Origin: Pseudomonas schmalbachii
Lineage (GTDB): Bacteria > Pseudomonadota > Gammaproteobacteria > Pseudomonadales > Pseudomonadaceae
Assembly: GCF_017589465.1 (NCBI RefSeq)
Contig: NZ_JAELYA010000006.1
Location: 186,001-250,000, forward strand
Reading direction: 5' to 3'
Length of the DNA stretch: 64,000 bases
Notes under the pieces: generated by a model
Seen by the model: only the letters and a program-made list of their open reading frames with translations
What the model was told of the DNA's origin: nothing
Databases searched by the model: none
Translations under genes and position numbers: made by a program
Part shown: positions 9,629 to 18,764 of the stretch, piece after piece
How the letters are laid out: each line of letters begins with the position of its first letter
Position numbering within the stretch: position 1 is the first letter of the stretch

Positions 9629-9659
9629 TTGACCTTACCCTTATGTCAAGGTTGATCCT
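9629..9659 (+). promoter_or_regulatory. CueR box and promoter for copA
   Basis: TTGACC at 9629-9634 is followed by a 19-base spacer carrying ACCTT-N11-AAGGT (9632-9652) and a weak -10 at 9654-9659. The block TTGACCTTACCCTT closely resembles the Escherichia coli copA promoter. It is less symmetrical than the copZ box, so the two genes may respond with different strength. Confidence 0.85.
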
Positions 9660-9686
9660 GTTGGCGAATCAAGGAGGAAATCGTCC

Positions 9687-12071
9687 ATGAGCAGCGCCAA
9701 CCCAATCGAACTGAACCTGCCGGTCGCCGGCATGACCTGCGCCAGTTGCGCCGGCCGCGTCGAGCGTGCCCTGCGCAAGGTGCCCGGCGTGGTCGACGCC
9801 AGCGTCAACCTGGCCAGCGAGCAGGCCCGCGTGCAGGTCGCCGGCCCGGACAGCCTGCCTGCGCTGGTCGCCGCCGTGGAACAGGCCGGCTATCAGGTGC
9901 CCAGCCATAGCCTGGAACTGGCTATCGACGGCATGACCTGCGCCAGTTGCGTCGGCCGCGTCGAGCGCGCCCTGCGCAAGGTGCCGGGGGTGCGCGAGGT
10001 GAGCGTCAACCTCGCCAGCGAGCGGGCGCATCTCGATCTGCTCGGCCAGGTCGAGCCGGCCGAACTGGTCGCTGCCGTGGAAAAGGCCGGCTACCAGGCC
10101 CGCCCGATCGATCTCGAACATCCCGTCGCCGATCCCGCCGAAGCCCGACTGGCCCGTGAGCGCTGGCTGCTGGTGCTGGCCATCGCCCTCGCCCTGCCGC
10201 TGGTGCTGCCGATGTTCGCCGAATGGTTCGGCATGCACTGGATGCTGCCGGCCTGGGTGCAATTCCTTCTCGCCACGCCGGTGCAGTTCGTCCTCGGCGC
10301 GCGCTTCTATGTTTCCGCGTGGAAGGCGGTGAAATCCGGCAGCGGCAACATGGACCTGCTGGTCGCCCTCGGCACCAGCGCCGGCTACGGCCTGAGCCTC
10401 TACCTCTGGCTGACCGCCGCGCCCGGCGCCATGCCACACCTGTACTTCGAAGCCAGCGCGGTGATCATCGCGCTGATCCTGCTCGGCAAATACCTGGAAA
10501 GCCGCGCCAAACGGCAGACCGCCGCCGCCATCCGCGCCCTCGAAGCGCTGCGTCCGGAACGCGCCACCCGTCTGCGCGACGGCCGCGAAGAGGATGTCGC
10601 CATCGCCGAACTGCGCCTGGGCGACGAGGTGCTGGTGCGCCCCGGCGAGCGTTTCCCGGTGGACGGCGAAGTCCTCGACGGACAGAGCCATGCCGACGAG
10701 GCGCTGATCACCGGCGAGAGCCTGCCGGTACCCAAGGCGCCGGGCGACAAGGTCACCGGCGGCGCGATCAACGGCGAAGGCGTACTGCGCATCCGCACCA
10801 CCGCGCTGGGCGGCGAAACCGTGCTGGCACGGATCATCCGCCTGGTGGAAGACGCCCAGGCGGCCAAGGCGCCGATCCAGAAGCTGGTGGACCGGGTCAG
10901 CAACGTGTTCGTGCCGGTGGTGGTCGGCATCGCCCTGATCACCCTGGTCGGCTGGCTGCTGGCCGGCGCCGGGCTGGAGCAGGCGCTGATCAACGCCGTC
11001 GCCGTGCTGGTGATCGCCTGCCCGTGCGCCCTCGGCCTGGCCACGCCGACCGCGATCATGGCCGGCACCGGCGTCGCCGCGCGGTACGGCATCCTGATCA
11101 AGGACGCCGAGGCGCTGGAAGTCGCCCATGCGGTCGGCGCAGTGGCCTTCGACAAGACCGGCACCCTCACCTCCGGCGAGCCGCGCATCACCAACATGAC
11201 CAGCATGGATGGCGACAACTCCGCCGCCCTGGCCCTGGCGGGCGCCCTGCAGCGCGGCAGCGAGCACCCGCTGGCCAGGGCGGTGCTGGATGCCTGCGCC
11301 GAACGCCAGCTTGACCCAGCCGCCGCAAGCGAAAGCCAGGCCCTGGCCGGACGCGGCATCCAGGGACGGATCGACGGCCGCCTGCTGGCCCTCGGCAACC
11401 GCCGCCTGCTCGACGAGCAGGGTCTGCAGCCGGGCCGAATGGAATCCACCGCAACAGACTGGGAAAACCAGGGCCGCACCCTGTCCTGGCTGATCGAGAT
11501 CGGGCCGCAGCCGCGCATACTCGCCCTCTTCGCCTTCGGCGACACCCTCAAGCCGGGCGCGGCCGAGGCCGTGGAGGAACTGCGCCGGCGCGGCATCGCC
11601 AGCCACCTGATCACCGGCGACAACCGCGGCAGCGCGCGGGTGGTGGCCGAAGCCCTGGGGCTGGACGATGTGCACGCCGAAGTGCTGCCCGGCGACAAGG
11701 CCACGGTGGTCGGTGCGCTGAAACAGCACGGCGTGGTGGCGATGGTCGGCGACGGTATCAACGACGCCCCGGCGCTGGCCGCCGCCGACGTCGGCATCGC
11801 CATGGGTGGCGGCACCGACGTGGCCATGCACGCCGCCGGCATCACCCTGATGCGCGGCGACCCGCGCCTGGTGCCGGCGGCGCTGGATATCTCGCGACGC
11901 ACCTACGCGAAGATCCGCCAGAACCTGTTCTGGGCCTTCATCTATAACCTGGTCGGCATTCCGCTGGCCGCCTTCGGCCTGCTCAACCCGATGGTCGCCG
12001 GCGCCGCGATGGCGGCGTCGAGCGTCAGCGTGGTGAGCAATGCGCTATTGCTCAAGCGCTGGCACCCGTAG
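9687..12071 (+). CDS. copA: Cu(I)-exporting P1B-type ATPase CopA
   Basis: A 794-residue inner-membrane copper pump. Two N-terminal metal-binding domains carry G-M-T-C-A-S-C at residues 15-21 and 82-88, and the two domains are very alike, suggesting a tandem duplication. Eight membrane helices follow, with the ion-binding C445-P-C447. The phosphorylated aspartate is D489 in D-K-T-G-T. T-G-E-S, S-E-H-P and G-D-G-I-N-D-A-P are all present. It pumps Cu(I) from cytoplasm to periplasm. The start at 9687 has AAGGAGG 7 bases upstream of the final spacer. The stop TAG (12069-12071) lies in the first bases of a GTAGGTTGG repeat. Confidence 0.96.
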   Translation: MSSANPIELNLPVAGMTCASCAGRVERALRKVPGVVDASVNLASEQARVQVAGPDSLPALVAAVEQAGYQVPSHSLELAIDGMTCASCVGRVERALRKVPGVREVSVNLASERAHLDLLGQVEPAELVAAVEKAGYQARPIDLEHPVADPAEARLARERWLLVLAIALALPLVLPMFAEWFGMHWMLPAWVQFLLATPVQFVLGARFYVSAWKAVKSGSGNMDLLVALGTSAGYGLSLYLWLTAAPGAMPHLYFEASAVIIALILLGKYLESRAKRQTAAAIRALEALRPERATRLRDGREEDVAIAELRLGDEVLVRPGERFPVDGEVLDGQSHADEALITGESLPVPKAPGDKVTGGAINGEGVLRIRTTALGGETVLARIIRLVEDAQAAKAPIQKLVDRVSNVFVPVVVGIALITLVGWLLAGAGLEQALINAVAVLVIACPCALGLATPTAIMAGTGVAARYGILIKDAEALEVAHAVGAVAFDKTGTLTSGEPRITNMTSMDGDNSAALALAGALQRGSEHPLARAVLDACAERQLDPAAASESQALAGRGIQGRIDGRLLALGNRRLLDEQGLQPGRMESTATDWENQGRTLSWLIEIGPQPRILALFAFGDTLKPGAAEAVEELRRRGIASHLITGDNRGSARVVAEALGLDDVHAEVLPGDKATVVGALKQHGVVAMVGDGINDAPALAAADVGIAMGGGTDVAMHAAGITLMRGDPRLVPAALDISRRTYAKIRQNLFWAFIYNLVGIPLAAFGLLNPMVAGAAMAASSVSVVSNALLLKRWHP

Positions 12072-12148
12072 GTTGGCGCTGAGCGCAGCGAAGCCCAACA
12101 TCGGCCCGGCATTGCACCGTTGGGCTTCGCGGGCTCAGCCCAACCTAC
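12068..12148. repeat. Paired GTAGGTTGG repeat after copA, supplies its stop codon
   Basis: The left arm starts at 12068, so its second to fourth bases are the copA stop TAG. The right arm ends CAACCTAC at 12148. It separates copA from cueR. Confidence 0.85.
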
Positions 12149-12178
12149 GTGGCAGCAATCCCACCCTGAGGAAATGCA

Positions 12179-12580
12179 ATGAACATCGGCGAAGCAGCGA
12201 AGAACAGCGGGCTTTCCGCGAAGATGATCCGCTACTACGAATCCATCGGTCTGCTCGCACCCGCCGGCCGCAGCGCCAGCGGCTACCGCCACTACAGCGA
12301 GCAGGACCTGCATCGCCTGGCGTTCATCCGCCGCGCGCGGGACTTCGGTTTCTCGCTGGAGGAAGTCGGCCGCCTGCTCGCCCTCTGGCAGGACCGCCAG
12401 CGCGCCAGCGCCGACGTGAAAGCGCTGGCCGGCCAGCATATCGACGAACTCAACCGGCGCATCGCCGAACTCACCAGCCTGCGCGACACCCTGCAGGAAC
12501 TGTTCGACCACTGCCACGGCGACCACCGCCCGGATTGCCCGATTCTGAAGGATCTGGAGTCGGGCAAGTGCTGCAGTTGA
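12179..12580 (+). CDS. cueR: Copper-responsive MerR-family activator CueR
   Basis: A 133-residue MerR regulator. The winged helix starts M-N-I-G-E-A-A-K-N-S-G-L-S-A-K-M-I-R-Y-Y-E; a long dimerisation helix follows, and the metal loop has C112 and C120 (C-H-G-D-H-R-P-D-C), the spacing of CueR. There is also a C-terminal C-C-S. It senses Cu(I), Ag(I) or Au(I) and untwists promoters with 19-base spacers, two of which lie between copZ and copA. It reads in the same direction as copA but is separated by a repeat hairpin. Confidence 0.93.
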   Translation: MNIGEAAKNSGLSAKMIRYYESIGLLAPAGRSASGYRHYSEQDLHRLAFIRRARDFGFSLEEVGRLLALWQDRQRASADVKALAGQHIDELNRRIAELTSLRDTLQELFDHCHGDHRPDCPILKDLESGKCCS

Positions 12581-12592
12581 TCCGAACCTGCG

Positions 12593-13492
12593 TTACGCCT
12601 GCATCCACGGCGGCGTAGGCGGCTCGGCGGTCTGTTGCTGCGGGTTTTCCGCCTCGGCGCGGCCGGCCTCGCGGCGTTCCTGCTCGCGCAGGGCCTCGGC
12701 GATCTCGCGTAGTACGGAGTCCACGTCCGCCTCGTCCTCCGGATCGTCGAAGTGGCCGGTCAGCGGGGTATCCGGCTGCAGCTTGCCGTCTTCGTACAGC
12801 GCCCACATTTCCTTGGCATAGCGGGTGTACTTGAGCTCCGGGGCGAAGCGGCCGAAATAGGCGGCCATGTTGCCGACATCGCGCTCCAGCATGCGGAAGG
12901 CGTGGTTGTTGCCGGCCGCGTCCACCGCTTGCGGCAGGTCGATGATCACCGGGCCGTCCGGGCCGAGCAGCACGTTGAATTCGGACAGGTCGCCGTGCAC
13001 CAGGCCAGTGCAGAGCATCAGGACGATCTGGCGGATCAGGAAGGCGTGGTACTCGCGCGCCTGCTCCGGCTCCAGCACCACGTCGTTGAGGCGCGGCGCG
13101 GCGTCGCCGTATTCGTCCGCCACCAGCTCCATGAGCAGCACGCCATCGAGGAAGTCATACGGCTTGGGTACCCGCACGCCAGCATTGGCGAGGCGGAACA
13201 GCGCGGCCACTTCGGCGTTCTGCCAGGCCTCTTCCTGCTCCCGGCGGCCGTATTTCGAGCCCTTGGCCATGGCCCGCGCCTGGCGGCTGTTGCGCACCTT
13301 GCGGCCTTCCTGGTACTCGGCGGCCTGGCGGAAGCTGCGCTTGTTGGCTTCCTTGTAGACCTTGGCGCAGCGCAGTGTGTCGCCACAACGCACTACATAA
13401 ACGGCTGCTTCCTTGCCACTCATCAGGGGCCGCAACACTTCGTCGACCATTCCGTCTTCGATCAGCGGCTCAATACGTTTGGGTGCCTTCAT
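12593..13492 (-). CDS. RIO-family atypical serine protein kinase
   Basis: A 299-residue RIO1-like kinase. It has the nucleotide loop S-G-K-E-A-A-V-Y near residue 25, catalytic H-G-D-L-S-E-F-N near residue 166, and the metal-binding I-D-L-P-Q-A-V-D that replaces D-F-G. The acidic, glutamine-rich C-terminal tail is outside the fold. It corresponds to the PAO1 gene I remember as PA4780, which lies near cueR there too. The substrate is unknown; eukaryotic RIO proteins act in ribosome maturation, but this has no direct support here. The gene converges on cueR with 12 bases between stops. Confidence 0.85.
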   Translation of the reverse strand: MKAPKRIEPLIEDGMVDEVLRPLMSGKEAAVYVVRCGDTLRCAKVYKEANKRSFRQAAEYQEGRKVRNSRQARAMAKGSKYGRREQEEAWQNAEVAALFRLANAGVRVPKPYDFLDGVLLMELVADEYGDAAPRLNDVVLEPEQAREYHAFLIRQIVLMLCTGLVHGDLSEFNVLLGPDGPVIIDLPQAVDAAGNNHAFRMLERDVGNMAAYFGRFAPELKYTRYAKEMWALYEDGKLQPDTPLTGHFDDPEDEADVDSVLREIAEALREQERREAGRAEAENPQQQTAEPPTPPWMQA

Positions 13493-13603
13493 CGGGTATA
13501 TCGTGTTTCCTCAATCCGGCCGGAGCGACCGCAACCGTTCCTTATACGGCAATCGGCCCGTGGCGCCCAGCATCCGGCCGATCTGCCGACGGACGTAACC
13601 GCT

Positions 13604-13860
13604 TCAGGGCCGGTGCGGCGACAGCTCGATATTCTCCGCCACCGCCTCTTCCAGCCGCTGCAACTCCAGTTCCAGCACTTCATCGTCGTCGGCGTGGCGC
13701 TCGGCGATGAGGGCGAAGTCGTCGGCCACTTCGGCGAACGCCTCGACCACCTGCGGATCGAACTGGCTGCCGCTGCCGGCGAGGATGCGCAGCACCGCCT
13801 CGGCGTGCGGCTGCGGGGTGTGGTAGATGCGCCGGGCAAGCGGATAGATCTGAACTCGGC
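13604..13860 (-). pseudogene. 3' stump of an HD-GYP domain response-regulator gene
   Basis: About 80 codons ending at 13604 read [18 protein letters not shown], then [11 protein letters not shown], and a glutamate-rich tail. This is the C-terminal end of HD-GYP phosphodiesterase domains (G-S-G-x-x-F-D-P-x-V-V-x-A-F). No receiver domain, HD motif or GYP motif is found upstream, where ada begins instead. In PAO1 the gene beside the RIO kinase is, as I remember it, PA4781, an HD-GYP regulator. So this is best read as the remains of that gene after deletion of its 5' three quarters. No start codon or ribosome site is evident. Confidence 0.7.
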
Positions 13861-13980
13861 GAACCTCCCCTAAGCGTAGTCCGCCACGGACCGCGAGTTT
13901 GAAAACGCGATGCGGATTGCCGGGGCCTGCCGCCGCGCCGACAATTTCCCCATCGACCACTGTTGTGCTGGAGAACCGCC

Positions 13981-15027
13981 ATGGATGCCGACCGCTGCTG
14001 GCAGGCCGTCTGCGAACGCGATGCGAACTTCGATGGGCGCTTCGTGTTCAGCGTGCGCTCCACCGGCATCTATTGCCGCCCGAGCTGCCCGGCGCGGCGG
14101 CCGAACCGCGCCAATGTGCAATTCCATGCCGATCCGGGTGCCGCCGAGGCCGCCGGCTTCCGCCCGTGCAAGCGCTGCTCGCCGCAGGGCGCCAGCCCGA
14201 AGGAGCAGCTCGATGCGCTGGTCGCCGCCGCCTGCGAGCTGCTCGACGCCGCCGGCAAACCGCCGACCCTCGGCGAGCTGGCCGCGCGCATCGGCTTGTC
14301 GCCGTCGCACCTGGCGCGCGCCTTCAAGACCCGCACTGGCCTGACGCCCCGCGCCTGGGCCGAGGCGCGCCGCCAGCAGCGCCTGGCCGCCGCGCTGCCG
14401 CAGTCGCGCTCGGTGCTGGATGCGGCGCTGGAGGCCGGTTACTCCGGCACCCGCGCGCTGTACGAAGGCGCGTCCAGCGTCAGTCCCGCGCGTCTGCGGC
14501 AGAAAGGCGCCGGCGAACGCCTGCGCTATGCCATCGCCCCCTGCCCGCTGGGCCGCGTGCTGCTCGCCGCCACCGACAGGGGCGTCTGCGCCCTGCTCTT
14601 CGGCGATGACGAAGCGCAGCTGGAGAACGAACTGGAGCAGCGCTTCAGCGCCGCCGAACGCCTGCGCGACGATGACGGGCTGGGTGACTGGCTGGGCCGG
14701 GTGCTGACCCAGCTGGACGAACCGGCGCAAACCGCCGGCCTGCCGCTGGACCTGCACGGCAGCGCCTTCCAGCTGCGCGTCTGGCGCGCCCTGACCGGGA
14801 TTCCCAGCGGGCAGACGCGCCGCTACGGCGAGCTGGCCGAGCAGTTGCGCAGCCATCCGCGCGCCATCGCCCGCGCCTGCGCCAGTAACGCCGTCGGCCT
14901 GCTGGTGCCCTGCCACCGGGTGGTCGGCGCCGACGGCTCGACCGGCGGCTATCGCTGGGGCGTGCCGCGCAAGGTGGAGCTGCTGCGCCGCGAAGGGGCC
15001 GCCAGTCGGGATGGCGAGGACGGTTGA
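13981..15027 (+). CDS. ada: Ada: methylphosphotriester sensor, activator and O6-methylguanine-DNA methyltransferase
   Basis: A 348-residue Ada protein with all three parts. The N-terminal zinc domain has the four cysteines of Y-C-R-P-S-C-P and R-P-C-K-R-C, one of which accepts the methyl group from phosphotriesters. The central AraC-type helix-turn-helix reads [19 protein letters not shown]. The C-terminal methyltransferase has the active P-C-H-R-V-V-G. I chose the ATG at 13981 because GGAG lies 7 bases ahead; an upstream TTG at 13963 is in frame but less likely. Ada repairs alkylated DNA and switches on alkylation-response genes after self-methylation. Confidence 0.92.
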   Translation: MDADRCWQAVCERDANFDGRFVFSVRSTGIYCRPSCPARRPNRANVQFHADPGAAEAAGFRPCKRCSPQGASPKEQLDALVAAACELLDAAGKPPTLGELAARIGLSPSHLARAFKTRTGLTPRAWAEARRQQRLAAALPQSRSVLDAALEAGYSGTRALYEGASSVSPARLRQKGAGERLRYAIAPCPLGRVLLAATDRGVCALLFGDDEAQLENELEQRFSAAERLRDDDGLGDWLGRVLTQLDEPAQTAGLPLDLHGSAFQLRVWRALTGIPSGQTRRYGELAEQLRSHPRAIARACASNAVGLLVPCHRVVGADGSTGGYRWGVPRKVELLRREGAASRDGEDG

Positions 15028-15088
15028 CGGCCGCCCGTCGGCGTCTGTGTTAAGGTCTTCGCCCTTTCAAGGACTGCCCTACCGCCCC

Positions 15089-15724
15089 ATGGATATCTGG
15101 AACGCCATCACCCGCCTCGGCGACAGCTCGCTGCTGCTGCCGGTCGCCGTATTCATCTTCTTCTGGCTGCTGCTGCGCCGCGAAAAGGCCAAGGCCGGCG
15201 CCTGGCTGCTGCTGTTTGGCCTGGCGGCGAGCCTGGTGGTGGCGTCGAAGCTGGCCTTCATGGGCTGGGGGATCGGCATCCCCGAGTGGGATTTCACCGG
15301 TATCTCCGGGCACAGCATGATGGCCGCCAGCGTGCTGCCGGTGCTCGCCGCCCTGCTGTCGCGTTCCCGCCGCCTGGCGCTGGTGCTGGCCGGATTCGGC
15401 GCGCTGCTGGCGGTGCTGGTGGGCGTATCCCGCGTCGCCATCGGCGTGCACTCCCCCGCCGAGGTCTACGCCGGCCTGGCGGTCGGCCTGGCCGCCAGCG
15501 CCAGTTGCCTGGCCCTGGTGCGCGGCTCCCTGCCGCAACTGCCGCCGCTGCTGCTCGGCCTGGTGCTGACGCTGTCCGCCGCGCAGGCGCTGACCGGCAC
15601 CCGCGCGCCGACCCACCAGATGCTCGAACGCATCGCCGCCGAGCTCGCCGGCCGCGAGCATCCGTTCAAGCGCGGCCAGTGGGCGAACCCCGCGCCAGCC
15701 GTACCGACCCGGCCGGACGTGTAA
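15089..15724 (+). CDS. PAP2-family membrane phosphatase
   Basis: A 211-residue membrane protein with about six helices. It carries the PAP2 motifs S-G-H-S (about residue 73) and S-R-V-A-I-G-V-H-S-P-A-E. In the second motif glutamate stands where the classical motif has aspartate, and the first K-x6-R-P motif is not clear. It ends in a soluble tail (R-E-H-P-F-K-R-G-Q-W). Family members remove phosphate from undecaprenyl pyrophosphate, phosphatidic acid or lipid A at the outer face of the inner membrane. The ATG at 15089 starts a good first helix. Confidence 0.75.
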   Translation: MDIWNAITRLGDSSLLLPVAVFIFFWLLLRREKAKAGAWLLLFGLAASLVVASKLAFMGWGIGIPEWDFTGISGHSMMAASVLPVLAALLSRSRRLALVLAGFGALLAVLVGVSRVAIGVHSPAEVYAGLAVGLAASASCLALVRGSLPQLPPLLLGLVLTLSAAQALTGTRAPTHQMLERIAAELAGREHPFKRGQWANPAPAVPTRPDV

Positions 15725-15885
15725 ACGATTGTGTCAGCCCCTGGCGTGAAGCGGCTGGGCTGGTCGACCTGCCCCGGGAGCTCCACGAGACGGCGCGGTT
15801 GATGCTGTATCGGAATGTAATGTGCAGACGGATTGAGAGCATCGCGGGCATGGCCCGCTTACGGTCGGACGCGGGGCGTATTCCT

Positions 15886-15951
15886 GTAGGAGCGAGCTCT
15901 GCTCGCGAAGCTTTTGCGGGGCCGATGTTCGCGAGCAGAGCTCGCTCCTAC
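15886..15951. repeat. GTAGGAGCGAGCTCTGCTCGCGAA inverted pair
   Basis: The arms begin GTAGGAGCGAGCTC and end GAGCTCGCTCCTAC around a short loop. It lies in the 518-base spacer upstream of aatJ, far from the promoter elements. Confidence 0.85.
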
Positions 15952-16015
15952 AAAAACATCATCGGCGGCAAGACACGGTTGACCATCGACTGTAGGGCCA
16001 TGCCCGCGAATGTCG

Positions 16016-16029
16016 TTCGGATTTCCGAA
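16016..16029. promoter_or_regulatory. AauR-type enhancer site (TTCGG-N4-CCGAA)
   Basis: TTCGGATTTCCGAA is a perfect inverted repeat about 110 bases upstream of the sigma-54 promoter of aatJ. It fits the TTCGG-N4-CCGAA element that I recall being reported for AauR in Pseudomonas putida. Further CCGAA half sites follow at about 16041-16060. Confidence 0.8.
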
Positions 16030-16138
16030 CGAACCAACAGCCGAAAATCCGAACGACCGAACGAAGCCGCTCTTCTCCACGCCCGAAAAAACAAATTTAT
16101 TCTTTTAAATTCAATAACTTAAATAAATAACAGAATAC

Positions 16139-16154
16139 TGGCACAGTCCCTGCT
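16139..16154 (+). promoter_or_regulatory. Sigma-54 promoter of aatJ
   Basis: TGGCAC-N6-TGCT with GG at 16140-16141 and GC at 16152-16153, exactly ten bases apart. It is 89 bases before the aatJ start, in an AT-rich setting, with the AauR-type site upstream. Confidence 0.85.
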
Positions 16155-16242
16155 CTATCTACCTCGAACATGCACCGGACAGGGGTGAGACACGCCCGGT
16201 GCAGGACTGAACAACAAACAGAAACCAGTCGAGGTAGATTTC

Positions 16243-17151
16243 ATGCGTTTCGCTCCCCGAGTGCTGGGTGCCGCCATCGTTGCCGCCCTGATCGCCGCTC
16301 CCGCCGTCGCCGAAGAACTCACCGGTACCCTGAAGAAGATCAAGGAAACCGGCACCATCACCCTCGGTCACCGCGACGCCTCCATTCCCTTCTCCTACCT
16401 CGCGACCGATCCGCGCCAGCCGGAGGGCTACTCCCACGATCTGCAGCTGAAGGTGGTCGATGCCGTGAAGCAGCAGCTCGGCCTGCCGGAGTTGAAGGTC
16501 CGCTACAACCTGGTCACCTCGCAGACCCGCATCCCGCTGGTACAGAACGGCACCGTCGACATCGAGTGCGGTTCCACCACCAACAACGTCGAGCGCCAGA
16601 AGCAGGTCGACTTCTCCGTCGGCATCTTCGAGGTGGGCACCCGCCTGCTGACCAGGAAGACTTCCGGCGTCGCCGACTTCGCCGACCTGAAAGGCAAGAA
16701 CGTGGTGACCACCGCCGGCACCACGTCCGAGCGCCTGCTCAAGTCGATGAACGCCGAGCAGAAGATGGGCATGAACATCATCAGCGCCAAGGACCACGGC
16801 GAGTCCTTCCTGATGCTCGAATCCGGCCGCGCCGTCGCCTTCATGATGGACGACGCCCTGCTCTACGGCGAAATGGCCAAGGCCAAGAAGCCGGACGACT
16901 GGGTCGTGGTCGGCAAGCCGCAGTCCTTCGAGATCTACGGCTGCATGGTGCGCAAGGGTGACGAGGCGTTCAAGAAAGTGGTCGACAAGGCCATCGCCGA
17001 CACCTTCGCCTCGGGCGAGATCAACGGCATCTACGACAAGTGGTTCATGCAGCCGGTCCCGCCGAAGAGCCTGAACCTCAACTTCCCGATGAGCGACGAG
17101 CTGAAGAAGCTGATCGCCACGCCTACCGACAAGTCTGCCGAGCAGATCTGA
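16243..17151 (+). CDS. aatJ: Periplasmic glutamate/aspartate-binding protein AatJ
   Basis: A 302-residue GltI/AatJ solute-binding protein. A signal peptide (about residues 1-23, ending A-P-A-V-A/E-E) sends it to the periplasm. The family 3 pattern follows: L-G-H-R-D-A-S-I-P-F-S-Y near residue 40, V-D-I-E-C-G-S-T-T-N-N-V-E-R near 105, and A-G-T-T-S-E-R near 160. It captures acidic amino acids and hands them to AatQM. The ATG at 16243 follows GAGGTAG. It heads aatJQMP-aauSR and is expected to be sigma-54 dependent, given the promoter and enhancer motif upstream. Confidence 0.93.
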   Translation: MRFAPRVLGAAIVAALIAAPAVAEELTGTLKKIKETGTITLGHRDASIPFSYLATDPRQPEGYSHDLQLKVVDAVKQQLGLPELKVRYNLVTSQTRIPLVQNGTVDIECGSTTNNVERQKQVDFSVGIFEVGTRLLTRKTSGVADFADLKGKNVVTTAGTTSERLLKSMNAEQKMGMNIISAKDHGESFLMLESGRAVAFMMDDALLYGEMAKAKKPDDWVVVGKPQSFEIYGCMVRKGDEAFKKVVDKAIADTFASGEINGIYDKWFMQPVPPKSLNLNFPMSDELKKLIATPTDKSAEQI

Positions 17152-17162
17152 CGGTGCACCGT

Positions 17163-17183
17163 CCCGGCTCCACAAGAGCCGGG
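17163..17183 (+). terminator. Intercistronic stem-loop after aatJ
   Basis: CCCGGCTC-N5-GAGCCGGG is a perfect 8-pair stem with no T-run. Such hairpins often protect the binding-protein mRNA so it is made in excess over the permease; that role is inferred. Confidence 0.6.
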
Positions 17184-17191
17184 GCGGGACC

Positions 17192-17248
17192 GTAGGGCGG
17201 GTGCAACCCGCCACCGCCGGTCGATCTGGCGGGTTGCACCCGCCCTAC
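17192..17248. repeat. Paired GTAGGGCGGGTGCAACCCGCC repeat
   Basis: The left arm GTAGGGCGGGTGCAACCCGC is followed by its complement ending CGCCCTAC. It lies between aatJ and aatQ and adds a second hairpin to this spacer. Confidence 0.85.
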
Positions 17249-17352
17249 TCCTTCCTCCCTGCCGATCCCGGAAACATCCGCCACAAGCGGATGAGGGCCA
17301 CCGTTCGCCCGCTTCCGGCCTCGAATACCGATTACCTGAGGGGAAACCCGAC

Positions 17353-18099
17353 ATGAACTACAACTGGGACTGGGGCGTGTTCTTCAAGTCCACCGGGATC
17401 GGCGACGAGCGCTACCTCGACTGGTTCGTCACCGGCCTGGGCTGGACCATCGCCGTGGCGCTGGCCGCCTGGATCGTCGCCCTCGCGCTCGGCGCCGTGC
17501 TGGGCGTGATGCGCACCGTGCCGAACCGCTGGGTGTCCGGCATCGCCACCACCTACGTGGAAATCTTCCGCAACGTGCCGCTGCTGGTGCAACTGTTCCT
17601 CTGGTACTTCCTGGTCCCCGACCTGCTGCCGCAACCGGCGCAGGACTGGTTCAAGCTGGGCCTGGCGCCGGAAACCTCGGCCTACATCAGCGTGGTGGTG
17701 TGCCTTGGCCTGTTCACCGCCGCGCGCGTCTGCGAGCAGGTGCGCACCGGCATCCAGGCGCTGCCCAGGGGCCAGCTCTCGGCGGCCCGCGCCATGGGCT
17801 TCCGCCTGCCGCAGATCTACCGCTACGTCCTGCTGCCGCAGGCGTTCCGCATCATCATCCCGCCGCTGACGTCCGAGTTCCTCAACATCTTCAAGAACTC
17901 CTCGGTGGCCTCGCTGATCGGCCTGATGGAGCTGCTCGCGCAGACCAAGCAGACCGCCGAGTTCAGCGCCAACCTGTTCGAGGCCTTCACCCTGGCCACG
18001 CTGATCTACTTCACCCTGAACATGAGCCTGATGCTGTTCATGCGCCTGGTCGAGAAGAAGGTCGCCGTGCCCGGCCTGATTTCCGTGGGAGGCAAATGA
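17353..18099 (+). CDS. aatQ: Acidic amino acid ABC permease AatQ
   Basis: A 248-residue HisM-type inner-membrane permease with about five helices. The ATPase-contacting EAA loop reads Q-L-S-A-A-R-A-M-G-F-R-L-P-Q-I-Y-R-Y-V-L-L-P-Q-A. An early W-D-W-G-V-F-F and E-I-F-R-N-V-P-L-L-V-Q are typical of glutamate/aspartate permeases. It pairs with AatM to form the channel fed by AatJ. The ATG at 17353 follows GAGGGG, and the stop overlaps or abuts the aatM start. Confidence 0.93.
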   Translation: MNYNWDWGVFFKSTGIGDERYLDWFVTGLGWTIAVALAAWIVALALGAVLGVMRTVPNRWVSGIATTYVEIFRNVPLLVQLFLWYFLVPDLLPQPAQDWFKLGLAPETSAYISVVVCLGLFTAARVCEQVRTGIQALPRGQLSAARAMGFRLPQIYRYVLLPQAFRIIIPPLTSEFLNIFKNSSVASLIGLMELLAQTKQTAEFSANLFEAFTLATLIYFTLNMSLMLFMRLVEKKVAVPGLISVGGK

Positions 18100-18764
18100 T
18101 GGACTTCAGCCAGATCGTCCCAGCGCTGCCGGGCCTGTGGGACGGCATGCTCACCACCCTGCAGCTGCTCGCCCTCGGCGTGTTCGGCGGGGTCGCGCTG
18201 GGCACCGTGCTCGCCCTGATGCGCCTGTCGCACAACCGCACGCTGTCGAACCTCGCGGGCCTGTACGTCAACTACTTCCGCTCGATCCCGCTGCTGCTGG
18301 TGATCACCTGGTTCTACTTCGCGGTGCCGTTCCTGCTGCGCGCCATCACCGGCGAGGACACCCCGGTCGGCGCGTTCACCAGTTGCCTGGTGGCCTTCAT
18401 GATGTTCGAGGCGGCGTACTTCTGCGAGATCGTCCGCGCCGGCATCCAGGCCATACCCAAGGGCCAGATGGGCGCCGCGCAGGCGCTGGGCATGACCTAC
18501 GGCCAGTGCATGCGCCTGATCATCCTGCCGCAGGCGTTCCGCAAGATGACTCCGCTGCTGCTGCAGCAGAGCATCATCCTGTTCCAGGACACCTCCCTCG
18601 TTTACACCGTCGGCCTGATGGACTTCCTCAACGCATCGCGCTCGCGCGGCGACATCACCGGCCTGCCCCATGAGTTCCTGATCTTCGCCGGACTCGTCTA
18701 CTTCACCATCAGCTTCTCCGCGTCCTTCGCGGTCAAGCGTTTGCAGAAAGGCCTAGCCCTATGA
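18099..18764 (+). CDS. aatM: Acidic amino acid ABC permease AatM
   Basis: A 221-residue second permease subunit with about five helices and an EAA loop G-A-A-Q-A-L-G-M-T-Y-G-Q-C-M-R-L-I-I-L. Two ATG codons stand in tandem at 18096 and 18099. The second has better spacing (6 bases) from GGGAGG, so I used it; the first would add one methionine and overlap the aatQ stop as ATGA. The end overlaps aatP by four bases, so translation of the permease and ATPase genes is likely coupled. Confidence 0.92.
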   Translation: MDFSQIVPALPGLWDGMLTTLQLLALGVFGGVALGTVLALMRLSHNRTLSNLAGLYVNYFRSIPLLLVITWFYFAVPFLLRAITGEDTPVGAFTSCLVAFMMFEAAYFCEIVRAGIQAIPKGQMGAAQALGMTYGQCMRLIILPQAFRKMTPLLLQQSIILFQDTSLVYTVGLMDFLNASRSRGDITGLPHEFLIFAGLVYFTISFSASFAVKRLQKGLAL

